Source: Argentina anserina
Lineage: Eukaryota; Streptophyta; Magnoliopsida; Rosales; Rosaceae
NCBI RefSeq assembly: GCF_933775445.1
Contig: NC_065872.1
Coordinates: forward strand, 19,654,001-19,718,000
Length of the DNA: 64,000 nt
Reading direction: 5' to 3'
Shown here: positions 1 through 11,763 of the stretch, one piece after another
Layout: every line of letters begins with the position of its first letter
Numbering within the stretch: the first letter of the stretch is position 1
Made by a program: the position numbers and the translations under genes
The notes under the pieces: model-generated
What the model was told of the DNA's origin: nothing
The model's input: the letters and a program-made list of their open reading frames with translations, nothing else
The model's database searches: none

Positions 1-55
1 TAGGAATGTCATTTAGATTGTGATGGTGAAATTTGGTGGTCATTGCTGGCAGTCG

Positions 56-236
56 GTGAACAGTGGCGTCGCATGAACAGTACTGTAAACAGTGGTCATG
101 AACAGTACATTCAACAATGGTCATGAATAGTAAATGTGACAGTGTTCTGTAAACTGTAAAACCGAACAGTGTTTAGTAAACAGTAAACATGAACAGTGTT
201 TTGTGAACAGTATTTTATGAACAACATTTAGCTGTA
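56..236 (+). repeat. AACAGT/TAGTAAA motif cluster in L1 LTR
   Basis: A dense run of short related motifs: GAACAGT, TAAACAGT, AATAGTAAA and GTGAACAGT occur roughly every 10-25 bp, all in the same orientation. Comparable clusters (read as ACTGTTCA/ACTATTCA on the other strand) are present at the equivalent place in the L1 copies at about 26270-26480 and 63540-63740. The conserved position suggests a functional LTR subregion, such as an enhancer, rather than random low complexity. That function is inference. Confidence 0.6.
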
Positions 237-884
237 CTGAAATCGTCACCTGATATTTTACATATTTTGTTTTAGTATTGTATCATGTTATTAGGTGAGC
301 GACGAAACGAGTGAGGAAATCGTTTTTGGTGTCGTGAAAGTTGCACGTGAGAATTAAGGTGAGTAAATCTCACAATGATCATTATGATCGAAGTAGTATT
401 ATAATTATTGAATTAGGTTTGAGTTGCAACCATAGTCATTGCATCACTAGTTTATAAAAAATTATTTTAAAAATATGTTTTGGTTTAAATTACGTGAACT
501 TGATTGTCTACGGTTCATGGGTAAGTGAAACGCTATTTTGATAAATGATTTTGAAAATGTTTTAGTGATTTTGGACTTTGGTGAATGTGAGTAAATCTCA
601 TTATGACGAGTCTACCCTTGGCGGTGACTCATATTTACGTTTTCTTAAAAAGATCGAACTATGACATTATATAATATAGTGGGTTTGTGTATGTGTATAA
701 ATGGTAAATAAGATACATATATATGAGTTGCTATATTATATATTGTTACGTTCTTATTTGCAAATGAATTATACTATGACAACTATATTTATTTTATTTG
801 AGCAAGTGTCGCTTGTTGTAGTACAATAATATGGGTGGATTGTTATTGTACGTGGTTTTAACATTGAGTTTTGTTAAAACGTTT

Positions 885-975
885 TCTGTCTTCGGACGTG
901 TTTTATGTCTTCAGACGTGTTTCTCTGTCTTCAGATGTGTTTTTTTGTCTTCAGACTTGTCTTCGGATGTGTTAG
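885..975 (+). repeat. Short tandem repeat, unit like gtcttcagacgtgttt
   Basis: Four to five imperfect copies of a 19-24 bp unit containing 'gtcttc(a/g)ga(c/t)gtgt' in direct orientation inside the L1 LTR. The solo L1 LTR keeps only one or two units ('gtccgaagaca') at about 25625-25640 and 25865-25880, so copy number varies between LTR copies. Confidence 0.6.
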
Positions 976-1692
976 CATGTCAAAACCTAGCCTTGGCCGG
1001 GTGACGGTTACGATTCAGTTAGAGCTCTAGTCTGTCTGCCGGTGTACTGCATGAGGGGTAATAGATGAGTTACATGCTTATGAGTACCCATATTTTTAGA
1101 TATTGGGTAACAAATGGGTTGCCCAGTGTCTGGCGGCCAACTGCATGAGGGGTAACAGATGAGTACCTAGGTCTCATGAGTACCCGTATTATAAATGTAA
1201 TTTTGGATAAACAAATGGGTTGTCCAATGTCTCATGAGCACTTATATTTTCAGATATTATTGGACATCCAGATGGGCCGTTCTGTGTCTTATGAGTGCAT
1301 TTATAATTAAATATTTTCAGTATTTTCTCTTGTATACTATGTGTGTTATACTGTTGGTTTACTCATACGAGCTGCAAAGGTTACCGGGTTTGTGTTTACA
1401 ATCTCGGTGCACCTATTCGATGGTGTAAGGGATAGTTCTACAGGTGTGGATTAGCAGAATTAGAGGGTTTTCTCTGAAGATTGTCGAAGATTTCTTTCTG
1501 TTGCTCGTGGTGAGGATTGCGTGAATTTTACATTTTCATTGGTTTGGTATTATTCAAGTCAACTGAGTCATGTTGCGGACTCAGTTTTGATACACTGTTA
1601 TGCTAAGATGATTTCAATATATTTGAGATTGTTTTAGAATTTTTATGGCTTCAAATTCGAATTTTTATCATTCGAATTTTAGGGTCGTGACA

Positions 1693-2107
1693 TTCATTTT
1701 ACGAATATTAAATTTTCGTGGTTGAATAGTTGTACAAATTAACTTATTGGCTATGTTTGAAAGGGAAATACTGAATTTAAATACAACAGTAGAGCTATTT
1801 ACTAAACTTAGAAATCATAAGTCATATAAACCAATGACATTAATACTGTAAAATCTTGTCAAGTAGACTAGTAGAGTCCAGATTTGTTGTTTCTAATATT
1901 GCATGTGCTACATTGAATTGATCAGCTCACTTTGTTGGAAAATTTGGTTGATGGATGCTCCAATTGTCACCATGATATCATCAATCTCCTACAAATATGT
2001 TAATCAATCAGTTTCCTTCACACGCTGGTTCTACTATAAATATGCTAAGAAGTAGTACCAAGATGCCTCACTAAGTTCATCCACATTTGATACTAGGAAT
2101 CTATATA
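1693..2107 (+). promoter_or_regulatory. Promoter region of TPS copy 1 with TATA box
   Basis: This segment lies between the LTR end and the start codon and carries no gene. A TATA-box-like CTATAAATAT is at 2034-2043, about 65 bp upstream of the ATG at 2108, a normal plant spacing. Expression is unproven and the downstream gene is broken. The equivalent region is missing from TPS copy 2. Confidence 0.5.
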
Positions 2108-3690
2108 ATGTCTTCCCAGTTTCTTTCAGCAGCTGAAGCCCTAAACCCAAATGCCATGGCTGATGTCAAACGACGTGCAGCTAACTTCTAGCCTAACATT
2201 TGGGGTGAACATTTTCTGCTTCCATGGTAAGATAAGGAAGTAATTTTTATTTATTTTTGCTAATGTACGTACTACTAGCTTCATGAGCACTGCATGTATC
2301 CTATTGATGAATTATTATGTATATTTTGTGAGCTTATTTTCATGGTGCATATATATGATGGTTGACACAACTTTTCTTCTTCATTTGCATGCGTGTACGT
2401 GTAAGAAGTCGATAAAGATCGTGAGCGACAGGTTCAACAACTGAAGGAAGAAGTCAAGAAAATGGTTATGCATAATTTTAAAGACGATTCACGTAAACTG
2501 AGCTTTATCGATAACCTTCAACGCTTAGGGGTGTCCTATCATTTCGAGGATGAGATTTGTGAAATTTTGCAAAAAATATTTGACAAGGACAATGTCCCAT
2601 ATGATGATCTTCATCAAAATAATTCTGACCTTTATGCAGTTGCTCTTCGTTTCCGATTGCTTAGACAACAAGAGCACAATGTTTCATGTGGTATGTCGAT
2701 CATCATGAGCTTGTCTAGTAAGCTCTTCTAGTTCATTTTCTTACTTGACCTAATAATTATTTGAATATATGGCTGGTGAAACAGACAAGTATTTCAGCAA
2801 TTGGAAGGACAATGACGGGATATTCAAGGAATCACTTGTCAGTGATACAAAAGGACTGCTAAGCTTATATGAAGCTACACATCTTCGGATAAAGGGTGAT
2901 GATATACTTGATCAGGCATTAACCTTCACCACAACTCATCTCAAGTCTGCAACACGTCTCGATTTAAGCTCGCCACTTTTGAAACAAGTAACTCACGCCT
3001 TGTATCAACCACTTTGGAAGGGAATACCAAGGATGGAAGTGAGGCATTACTCGTCAATCTACCAGGAAGATTATTCCCATAATGAAACTCTCCTAAGATT
3101 CGCAAAGCTGGATTCAACCTACTGCAGCAAGCCAGCAACTTTATAAAAAAGAACTATGTGAAATTACAAGGTTATTTTATCTAATTGCAACACAATACTG
3201 CCATTGGTAGCCTCGTATACATTAAAGAAATATATCGTGATTGTATATACTTCATAAGTTAAGAAACAATCTAGTAATCATAATACTAACTGGATTATGC
3301 ACTTTGGTAATGATCAGGTGGTGGAAGGATGTGGACTTCGAGAAGCACTTATCTTTTGCTAGAGAAAGGGTGGTTGAGTGCTACTTAAGTGCCCTGGGAG
3401 TTCATTTTGAGCCAAAATACTACATTGCTAGGAGGACATTAAGCAAATTTATCTACATGGCAGCCGTAAATTGATGACATGTATGATATGTGAAGAACTA
3501 GAGCTCTTTAATGAAGCTATTCAGAGGTTGTTCAGACAATCTTCACCACACTATCTACATGCATGATGTTTCTTTTACGTACAATGTTAATTGCACGCTA
3601 TTATATATGATAGTATATATTTTGGTTAAATATATACGTAAGACATACATAATAAATACTTTACAAATTCTTTCATCAAAACACTTGCTT

Positions 3691-3726
<36 letters not shown>

Positions 3727-4241
3727 GTTATTTATTTATTTATCAGGTGGGATATATCTTCCAAAAATCAATTACCAAACTATATGAAAGTATGTTATCA
3801 GACGTTGTTGGATGTCTACACAGAACTCGAAGAATTTCTTGCAAGCGAGGGAAACTTGTATGGCATTTACTATGCAGGAGAATCAGTATGTAAAACTAGC
3901 TAGCCTTCATATTAAAACTTTAGTAGACTATGCCTGCAATTAAACAAAGTGTTACTATTCTAAACAATCCATACGTCCTGTATCGTATCTTTTTATACAT
4001 ACTGATTTTGAAACATGATGTTTATCTCAGAAGAAAAGGCAAGTCGGTGGTTACATGAAAGAAACTAGATGGTTTCACTCGGCATACATCCCAACACTTG
4101 ATGAATAAATGCCCCTAGCAGCACTTACATCCTTGTATTCACTTGCAATCGTACACGTTGTTGGAATGGGGAATATAGCTAAAAAAGACTCCTTGGATTG
4201 GCTACTCACTAATCCTATTATTGTAAACGCTTCATCTGTAA
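2108..4241 (+). pseudogene. Terpene synthase copy 1 (TPS-a-like), exons 1 to 6a, disrupted
   Basis: 5' portion of a class I terpene synthase of the sesquiterpene (TPS-a) type; intact relatives cyclise farnesyl diphosphate in the cytosol. Exon 1 starts at ATG 2108 and contains RRAANF, then an in-frame TAG (2189-2191), then PNIWG, so the N-terminal RRx8W pattern is recognisable but interrupted. Further exons by comparison with copy 2: exon 2 about 2410-2690, exon 3 2785-3170, exon 4 3318-3526, exon 5 3747-3885, exon 6 from 4031. Lesions: a lost T and a small duplication near 3111-3135 shift the frame. An extra A near 3468 plus a small deletion near 3487 destroy the region after the metal-binding DDMYD motif. 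TAA at 4106-4108 replaces a Tyr codon. Exon 6 is then cut by the CACTA element at 4241/4242. The RDR motif of copy 2 reads RER here. Confidence 0.9.
3690..3723. repeat. (TA)n microsatellite in TPS copy 1 intron 4
   Basis: About 15 TA dinucleotides between exon 4 and exon 5. TPS copy 2 has no comparable run at the matching place (30890-30910), so the repeat expanded after duplication or was lost from copy 2. It may be useful as a polymorphic marker. Confidence 0.9.
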
Positions 4242-4610
4242 CACTACGCCCATAATACATTTAAGTGACGGCCATTTTTCGTCGCCTAAATCCGCTATGC
4301 GTCGCTTGAAGCTTCTTGCGACGACATCTCCGTCGCCTAAAGTCCGTCCTTCCATATCTAAAGCGACGACAAGACCAATGTTCGTCGCTCTAACAGACAC
4401 AGGCGACGACACCAGTATCCGTTGCACATTTGTTCTCATGACGAATATATCTATCCTAGGCGACGACATTTCATGGCGCGAAACGTTTAGGCCACGAGAC
4501 CCTTGCCTTGTTTAGGCGACGACCCTGTGTCGGTACATACCTTTTCTGTACTAAGGCCGTCGCTTAGTTGGGATTGAGGCTAAGTTGTTACTCCGTCGCT
4601 TAAGCATTTT
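4242..4610. repeat. CACTA left subterminal repeat array
   Basis: About a dozen copies of a 10-12 bp motif with core GTCGC(C/T)TAA or its complement TTAAGCGACG lie in both orientations within 370 bp of the left end. In En/Spm elements such subterminal motifs bind the element's own regulatory protein and are needed for excision. Here that role is inferred from position and density. Confidence 0.85.
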
Positions 4611-4884
4611 TTTTATATAAGAATTCAATTGTTCTGTGCCCAACAACCCTGTCTACACAACTAATTCACCAAGTGTGCATGAATTTAACAAGAAAGTAGA
4701 ACCATGAATTTAACAAGAAAATAGAACCATGAATTTCAACACATTTGTTCAAAGCTTGAAGTACAAAATTAGCAAGTGTGCAAAATATGTACTTTACTTG
4801 CACAAACTAACAACCGTACCCAAGTGTTTTGCTACCAAAATATATGCAAAAGCCCTTGACACCCTAAACACAACAGTCTAGAAC

Positions 4885-6979
4885 CTATGAAGTACTACCT
4901 ACGAGACCCGGCGCTTGTGTAGCAGGCAAAAATGTCTCCAAGAGTGCAAAACGCGCTTCAAATGTTGCCTTACACTCCGCCAATTCTGCAAATAGACGAT
5001 CGGCTCTTTCTTTGTGGCCCTGAGACTCCTCTCTTACAATCCTCAATTCCTCCAGCGTATCTTGATTGTAGCTTCCAAACTGGCATGGTCCGCCACTCTT
5101 CTTTGCAAGCCTTCTAAGGGCTCTTCCCGCACCTGTCATTAAAACAACACATTAATAGATTGTAAACAATGCAGTAAATTTATTTGGGCAATACAAGTAA
5201 CTGAAAAAAAGAACAAGTTTAAAAAATGCGAAACCTTAAAGCAATAGGTACATTTTTTGCATTTACCTATCATTTCCACTGCTCCTATATTAGCCTAAAT
5301 GAACAACTTAAAGTGCAAATAAGAACAACCACTAGGCACAAACCCAATGAGTATTAATAATAACAAGATTGACAAACATATTTTCAATATGTTAATCATT
5401 ATATAGATAGCAGCCTAGCAATACGTAATAGCACAAAACTGCAAATTGACTTTTACAAAATACAGAAGCAGTTTAATAATAATCTCATAGACATTTATAA
5501 GATAGGAATTCACCTATTACTGCCGTGCCCCTCCTCTGTCTAAAACCCTCCTCAATGATTTCAATCTCGTCTGGATGTGACATGGGTTCCACTGCTCCCG
5601 GGTTTGACTCATCTCGCTTCCTCTTTTTCTCGTCAAACTTTGTTTTCATTTTTCCGTGCCATACATGCACATTGATTAATATTGAAGCGACAAAAATATT
5701 AATTCAACAAGTCAAGTAGTCAACGATATAACCAGCTAGCAATAATTAAGGGGAAGAAGCTCACCAACGCTTCCCTTGAGATGCTCCTCAGCTCTGTAGC
5801 TTATAGCCCGTGAACCGGAGTGGTGATTGATTGGATCCGCTTTGTTGTTTCGATTGGCTTTGTTGTGCTCACACACGGTCTCAAAATAAGAAAAACAAAG
5901 AGTTATGAGCTCGTTGACAATGTTAATACATCAAAATATAGAATAGTGTAAAGCAATAAGGTGAGATGACTTACAACATATGCTGGCCTTTGCCACTCTT
6001 TTACCAACCATTGCCACTGCTCCGGCCGTTGCAAAACTCAAGAGGAATAACATCAGATCCCTTGTCCAAATAGTGCTCTTTGTTGGCCAAGAAGTGTTTC
6101 CGGCAGTCATACTTCCAATCTTTGAATATTGCTCCGGCCTTAGTGTCAATCCACTCCAACATTTGTAATTCGTCTTTCGGTAATTCATAGTTGGTTTACA
6201 AAACAAATTTTGTAACATTAGATCAAAACACAGAAACAAAACACGGTTGGGGAAAAATCACTTACCTCCAGAAAGTGAGGCACTATAGCCCTGTCTACAT
6301 CGTCAAGATGAAAATATGAATGCTTCTTCATTGGCACATTGGACCGGACACAACTGCCAATGTCTCTCGACAACAAGCTGCAGTTTTCCTTTGAATGGGG
6401 GCCTGGTGGAAATCAGACCATTGCAGTAAGATCTTGTGTCCCATAACCTTGACGATGTATCCCGTTTTGTGGCCAACCACAATATCCCTCCTCCGCTCCT
6501 GCGGGGCTGTATCAAACAACATTGAGAAACACATGGAATCAGAAGCAATCCACGATAACTGAACAAGAGAAAGTAATATTCAATGTTAAGCAGTCTGGAG
6601 GATAATCACAGAAATCCAAATCTAAACAATTAAGCATTCATAGAAATCCAAATCACTATAAACCAAACAAAATCAAAACAAATCAACTCAAAAGATTCAA
6701 TGACATACTTAGTGGCACCATGCACAGCCTACACCTAATGCTCAAAACCGGCTCAGAGGAGGTGGAGCCGCCCTCCACGGTGGAGTTGATGGACGGGGAT
6801 GATTCATTGACTTCGTCTTCAAAGTCTTTAAATTGGGGAGGCGGCGGAGGAGCAGAGGACGGAGTGGTCAGAGTGGTTGTTGTCGTGGAGGTGGCGGCCT
6901 CAGATGTTGCGGCGGCCAAGGCTGCTCGACGAGCCGCGAAGATTTGCCGGCACTTCCCTCTGGGCTTACTTGGAGCCAT
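4885..6979 (-). pseudogene. CACTA second gene (En/Spm-associated, Transposase_24-like), decayed
   Basis: Minus-strand coding pieces fit the second gene typical of plant CACTA elements. It begins at MAPSKPRGKCRQIFAARR (start codon at 6979; an upstream in-frame ATG is at 6988), followed by an Ala/Ser/Thr-rich and Pro-rich low-complexity stretch. A middle portion (5931-6239) is followed by a Lys/Arg-rich exon containing HVWHGKMKTKFDEKKRKR (5485-5670). A C-terminal piece at 4885-5139 is rich in Glu/Arg and probably coiled-coil. The pieces do not read in one frame without introns or frameshifts, and I did not establish splice sites. Assignment to this family rests on composition, position and gene order, not on a full-length match. 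Confidence 0.55.
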
Positions 6980-7004
6980 CAAATTCAAGGATTGTGCTGG
7001 TGAG

Positions 7005-7023
7005 AGAGAAAGAAAGAGAGATC

Positions 7024-7102
<79 letters not shown>
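7005..7102. repeat. (GA)n microsatellite upstream of the CACTA second gene
   Basis: A run of about 40 GA dinucleotides (7027-7098, with imperfect GA on both sides) sits just upstream of the start codon at 6979 on the minus strand, so it is probably in the 5' UTR or core promoter of that gene. All ORFs reading through it are low-complexity artefacts. Confidence 0.95.
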
Positions 7103-7105
<3 letters not shown>

Positions 7106-7194
7106 GAGAGAGGTCGAGGGTGGTGAGAGAGGTCGAGGGTTTCTGTAGAAATCGATTTAGGTTCTGACATGGGTTCTTTACTTGTATACACCCC

Positions 7195-7470
7195 CACATT
7201 CTCGACGACCTTAATAAAAGCTCGTCGTTTAAGTTAATTTTAGAAATTCGTTCAAACTTTCGGTGAATTTTTGGGGGAGATCTTAACGCACCAATTATTT
7301 GGCTTAAGACGACGGTAAAACTATTATCTCGTCGCTTGGATGAGATTAAATGACAAATAAGCCATTATTCGTCGCCTTAGATAAAAAGTTAAAGATTTTG
7401 GTGAAATTTTAGGCGCAAAAATTCTAGTGACGAGCTTAGCAAAGGACGTCGCTTTAAGGGGTGTTACAGA
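7195..7470. promoter_or_regulatory. Internal cluster of CACTA subterminal-type motifs
   Basis: Between the two element genes lies a third cluster of the motifs found at the element ends: CTCGTCGTTTAAG, GGCTTAAGACGACGG, CTCGTCGCTTGG, TTCGTCGCCTTAG and GACGTCGCTTTAAG. It lies upstream of the second gene and downstream of the TNP2 remnant. It could be an internal promoter bound by the element's own regulator, or the relic of another CACTA end joined in. Confidence 0.55.
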
Positions 7471-7644
7471 ACTAATGTTTTCAGACCATTTTCTTCCAAT
7501 TATATGTTTTACACAACATGATGCATTGATATAAGTTACTTGTCCAAAGATTAAAATAGAGAAATTCATACATTCATTCGGTATGTTCCAATATCATAAA
7601 ACATAAGTTTTGATTTCGTAGTTTCAAAATAGAAATCATGTTTG

Positions 7645-10474
7645 TTATCGATTATCATGGAGACCAACCAAGCCCGTCGTATTCTTCATCATTATCATCA
7701 TCACTTTCTTCTTCTTCACTTTCTTCATCTTCTTCTTCACTTTCTTCCTCTTCTTCGCCCATGCCGACATCATCGTCATCCCCCACTTCTTCATCTTGAA
7801 CAAGATAACACAAATCAATGGTTTACCAGCAATCGGACTGTGTCTCGTGAATGCTTCTACCATAGGTTCTTGATAGGGTTCTTCGATATGATTTCCTATT
7901 AAAGGTCTCCTCTCCTCATATATTGCAAGTGTACTTGCATTATAGACATTTCTGTGTGACATCTCATTGACGACCTTCATATCTTCTAGGTAGAAAACTT
8001 GTTTTGCTTGTGTCGCAAGAATAAAAGGGTCATCATCATACCAACTGGTGGATGTATCCACTGATAACAAGCCGTGATCCAGCGTAGTGCTCCCATCATC
8101 ATTAGGGTCAGTGTCGAACCATTTACACTTGAACAAGACAACCGGCATGCCGTTTGTATACAGTAGTTCGAAAAAGTATTCAAGAATCCCATAGAACTTC
8201 CCATTAACTGTCTCATACATGACCCCACTGTTCTGGGTTTGCAAGTATTGATCTTTTCGCCATGATACGAACTTGACGCCGTTCACATAACACGTTGCAT
8301 AAATATGGTGTGCTTGGGGTCTTTGAGCACCTCCGGATTGTAGGCATCATCTTTATTTTTTCTAAGACGATCAATCTGTAAGATTGAAAACGTTAGTGCA
8401 ATTAAATTGTACAAATTACGTTATATGAAGAGGAAGAAGCTTTTATGCATACCCATCTAACGAAATACGGCTGAAAATGCTTCTTACGATCGGCATCACT
8501 GTTGTTTTTATTACGTGCCTTATACATACGTTTATGCTCTTCGACATAGTAAGATACTTCTTCACATTCTTCTAAAACAGTCCAGTGAGCCACATCAATA
8601 TCTTGTTCCCCCATTCTTTTATGACGTATGAGCTTTTCCAGCCACACAAGTTCAGAAACAACAGAAAGATTGTATTGTGCTGCCTTCGGGATGCCTGCAT
8701 CTTCTGGAGATCCCACATTACGAATGTATAAATTGCAGTAGGTCACACACTCTTGTGCAATGTATCTCTCAGAAATACAACCCTCTGGATAACACATATT
8801 GTTCACTGATTTTTTATAATCCCCTAGTTGTCTGTAAAAGGAAATATACAGAGGTCATTTCAAAGGTATATATAACGCTTTATATATGTTGTTAATGAAA
8901 AATTAATTTTGTACCTTTCCATGGGGAACATCCAGTTAAAATGTACTGGACCGGTTAGCAACACTTGTTCGGGAAGGTGAACCATGAGATGAACCATGAT
9001 GGTAAAGAAATGAGGAGGAAAAATCATTTCAAACTGACATAGAATAATGACTATCTCATCTTTCATTTGTTAGACTTCCTCCTTTTTTAACTCTCTAGCA
9101 CATAATTTTTGAAACCATCTTGACAGTGCTACTAAAGGCCTGACAACATTCCTAAACCTGGAAAGTCACTGTTTGTCCACAAAACTGCTGCTTTCATCAT
9201 AAAAAGTGGATCTGTCATACCGATCAAAAGTACGGACTCCATGCGTGAATAATGTTATGAGCTCGTCGATCAATGGCTCCATAAACACACTAAGACATTT
9301 TCCTGGAGACTAGGACCTGGAATCAACAAAGCCAGCATATTAAATTCCTTCTTCATACACATTGATGGAGGCAAATTATACGGCATCACAACAACAGGCC
9401 ACGTGCTATGCAAGATTCCCATTGTTCCAAAAGGATTAAAACCGTCTGTTGCAAGTCCAAGACGCACATTTCGAGTGTCGTGGGCAAAACCAGGAAATGA
9501 TCTATCAAAATGTTGCCATGCCTCTCCGTCTGCCGGGTGTTTGAGAGAGTCATCATCATCTACACGCCTCTCTCCATGCCACCTCATTGCCTTTGCAGTG
9601 TGCGGTGACATGTACAAACGCTTCAACCTTTTGGTCAGAGGGAAGTAACGGATCACTTTCCGGGCAATTTTAGTGTTCTTCCTACCTTCTTCATGTGGCA
9701 TCCATCTTGGAGTTTTGGGTATTTAGGACAATAATCAAGACTTTTTTTATCTTTGTAAAATAACACACAATTATCCTCACATGCATCAATTGTTTCATAA
9801 CCCAAACCGATATCTTTCAAGATCTTTTTAATCTTTTGCATATTAAGGGGGAAAATGTGTCCAAGAGGAAGCAAGTCTTTGATATAAGTACATATGTCGT
9901 TAATACTTTTGTCAGACAATCCATTATCCACTTTCAATTGCATTGCTTTTAAGACGGCACTCAAAACTGTCTCAGTGCTGCCATCATACAATGGGGTCTG
10001 GGCTTCCTGTAAAAGCTTGTCATACTTTTCATAATCATCATCTACAACATCACTGAACGTAGGCTCACCATCAGTAGTCGGGTCATCTACTGCATGAGGA
10101 TCATGTCCGGGGTAATACGGGAAATAATCACGAATAAGCTCTGTGATTGGGTTCATGGAAGGACCGATATCACCACTAGAAGATTCCCTGCTGAATGTAT
10201 CGCCTTCCAAGCTCACTCATGCTTGCTTCATTTGAAACTTCACCGTGATGGTCCCATACTGTATAAGTGCTCATCATACCCCTACAAGACAAGTGTGCAT
10301 AGAAGTTGTGTTATGTCACCGTTTGTGGTTACAACAATCTACGCACGGGCAACGGTAGTAGACATTCCCGTTATTGTTCTTACGAGCCCAGTTCACAAAG
10401 AGATATATCCCATCAAGGTATCTGTTATCACTTCTATGGTATTGCATCCAACTCTTGTCTGGAATATCTGTCAT
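7645..10474 (-). pseudogene. TNP2-type CACTA transposase, frameshifted
   Basis: Domain order on the minus strand matches En/Spm TNP2 transposases. A transposase-associated N-terminal zinc domain starts at ATG 10474 (KSWM, then RCPCVDCCNHKR) and is closed by a stop soon after. A long middle region follows at 9653-10216. The catalytic-domain core is at 9270-9701, containing HPADGEAWQHFD, NVRLGLATDGFNPFG and YNLPPSMCMK. A DUF4218-like part (about 8930-9066) contains EMIFPPHFF and GPVHFNWMFPMERY. The next piece is at 8402-8806, and a DUF4216-like C-terminus (7950-8286) contains VLFKCKWFDT and DPFILATQAKQVFYL. The frame changes between 9653-9701, and stops lie between pieces near 9200 and 9070. 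The tail is acidic/Lys-rich. It would have catalysed cut-and-paste transposition; now it is probably inactive. Confidence 0.88.
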
Positions 10475-11560
10475 AACTGAAATAGTAAATATGCATTAAG
10501 TTAGTAAAAATATACAATGCATGCACGTAATATACTTATTCTTATTACTCTTCTTCACCTTATGCCTTCGGTTAGAGTCCTATCCCATTCAGGAGAACAC
10601 TTTCTTTGTTAAGCTTCTTGCTTTCATGTGTTTCGATTTCACTTTTGGAAACATTTCGGCAGCATCCCGCTACAGTTCCCCAAGTGCACAAATATCTAAA
10701 TGTAGTTTGCACTTGAGGAACAATATAGGGAGGTCCTGTCGAAATCAATATCCAAAACTAAAAATGAAATCACATGAAGTGTAAGGTCGCTCAACAAAGT
10801 CATGTTCTCCCAAACTGTCCAAATATGGGACAATTCAAGAATGAAATGCCGTACAAGTGATTCTCGACCGGAAATTCTAAGTTAAAAGCAACCGGTGAAT
10901 TATTGCAAGAGTTCACTCTTACACACATTCAACCGGATAATAAACACATACTTAGTAAATAAATTAAAATAAAAAAATTCATGAATAAAGCATATATTTG
11001 ATTTTCACATTCATGAATTCTATATGTAAAAACTATTATGCACTAAATTAATCTATACATATAACTTGGACAAAACCAAAATCAACACTACATACATATA
11101 TTAAGTGATGAATAAAGTACTGATTTTATCATAAATTGAGTAAATTAATACTAAACTCTTAAACACTAAATTGAAGCTCTAAAATGAACACCAAATTCAA
11201 GCTCTAAAATCCTAATTCAAGCTCTAAAACACCAAATTCAAGGTCTAAAATTTGGTAATATCCTAACACTAAACTCTACAATAAACCTCCAATTGCATGA
11301 GTACATTAAAACTAAACTATAAAACACTAAATTCATGCTCAAATAAACACAAAATAAGGTAAAAAAAGATGAAGAAATGATATAGAGTTCATGCTAACCT
11401 CACAAATCAATGAGAAGAGAGCTAGAAGAAGGTTTACACCACTTACTTCAAATTTTCTCCCCAATCTCTTCAAAATCGTAGCTGCAACATTATTTTTCAA
11501 TTTCAGATCTAGTTTATGTTTGTCTTTAAGGCCAATTGCCTAAATAGATTAAAAAACTTT
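10475..11560. other. CACTA left-over noncoding region
   Basis: AT-rich DNA upstream of the TNP2 start and inside the CACTA right half. I see no gene here. Between about 11140 and 11345 a simple unit like 'acactaaattcaagctctaaa' recurs imperfectly about seven times. Confidence 0.6.
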
Positions 11561-11564
11561 AAAG

Positions 11565-11763
11565 CGACGGAATAAATCAATGTTCGTCTCTAGAGAGTTT
11601 AAGCGACGGACGTGTTCATTGTCCGTCGCTCCAGAAGGTCTTGTGTGACGGACTCTCTTCCTTAAGTGACGAACTCAATTATCCGTCGCTTAAAGTTTTT
11701 TGGGTGACGAACGTTGTCCAATGTTGTCAGATGTCGTCGCTCAAGAGTGGATCTGGCGTAGTG
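11565..11763. repeat. CACTA right subterminal repeat array
   Basis: Motifs such as AAAGCGACGGA, GTCCGTCGCT, TTAAGTGACGAA and CCGTCGCTTAAAG recur in alternating orientation up to the terminal repeat. This mirrors the left array and supports the element's border at 11763. Confidence 0.85.

Larger units (their letters stand above)
1..1692 (+). mobile_element. LTR family L1, 3' part, cut by window start
   Basis: This is the downstream part of a long LTR whose end, GGGTCGTGACA, is at 1692. The same sequence classes occur in reverse order in the complete solo LTR at 24785-27762 and again at 62930-64000: the AACAGT-rich stretch, a purine-rich intron-like stretch, a 'gtaaataagatacatatatatg' type AT block, repeated 'gtcttcagacgtgt' units and a terminal block reading 'cggtgcacctattcgatggtg'. 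The 5' end (TGTAATAACCC) lies outside the window. It stops 416 bp upstream of the TPS copy 1 start codon and has the same orientation as that gene, so it may sit in its distal promoter. I see no protein-coding potential; the short ORF at 1234-1428 looks accidental. Confidence 0.75.
4242..11763. mobile_element. Complete CACTA (CMC/En-Spm) transposon in TPS exon 6
   Basis: The element begins CACTACGCCC and ends GGCGTAGTG, so both ends carry the CACTACGCC terminal inverted repeat. It is flanked by the 3 bp duplication TAA (4239-4241 and 11764-11766). TPS copy 2 has a single uninterrupted ATCTGTAATCGGCAG at this place (31387-31401), which is the empty-site sequence. Total length is 7522 bp. Both ends carry arrays of GCGACG-type subterminal motifs in both orientations. 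Inside are remnants of a TNP2-type transposase and a second En/Spm-associated gene, both on the minus strand. The coding frames are broken, so the element is probably non-autonomous now, but its ends look mobilisable. Confidence 0.95.

Noticed and set aside
2462..2731. Start of TPS copy 1 at ATG 2462
   Set aside because: It lies inside exon 2; exon 1 with ATG 2108 and the RRx8W pattern is present upstream with a suitable TATA box.
6877..7199. Four overlapping ORFs through the (GA)n tract
   Set aside because: Arg-Glu or Leu-Ser repeats produced by a dinucleotide microsatellite; only the N-terminus MAPSKPRGK at 6979 (minus) is gene-like.
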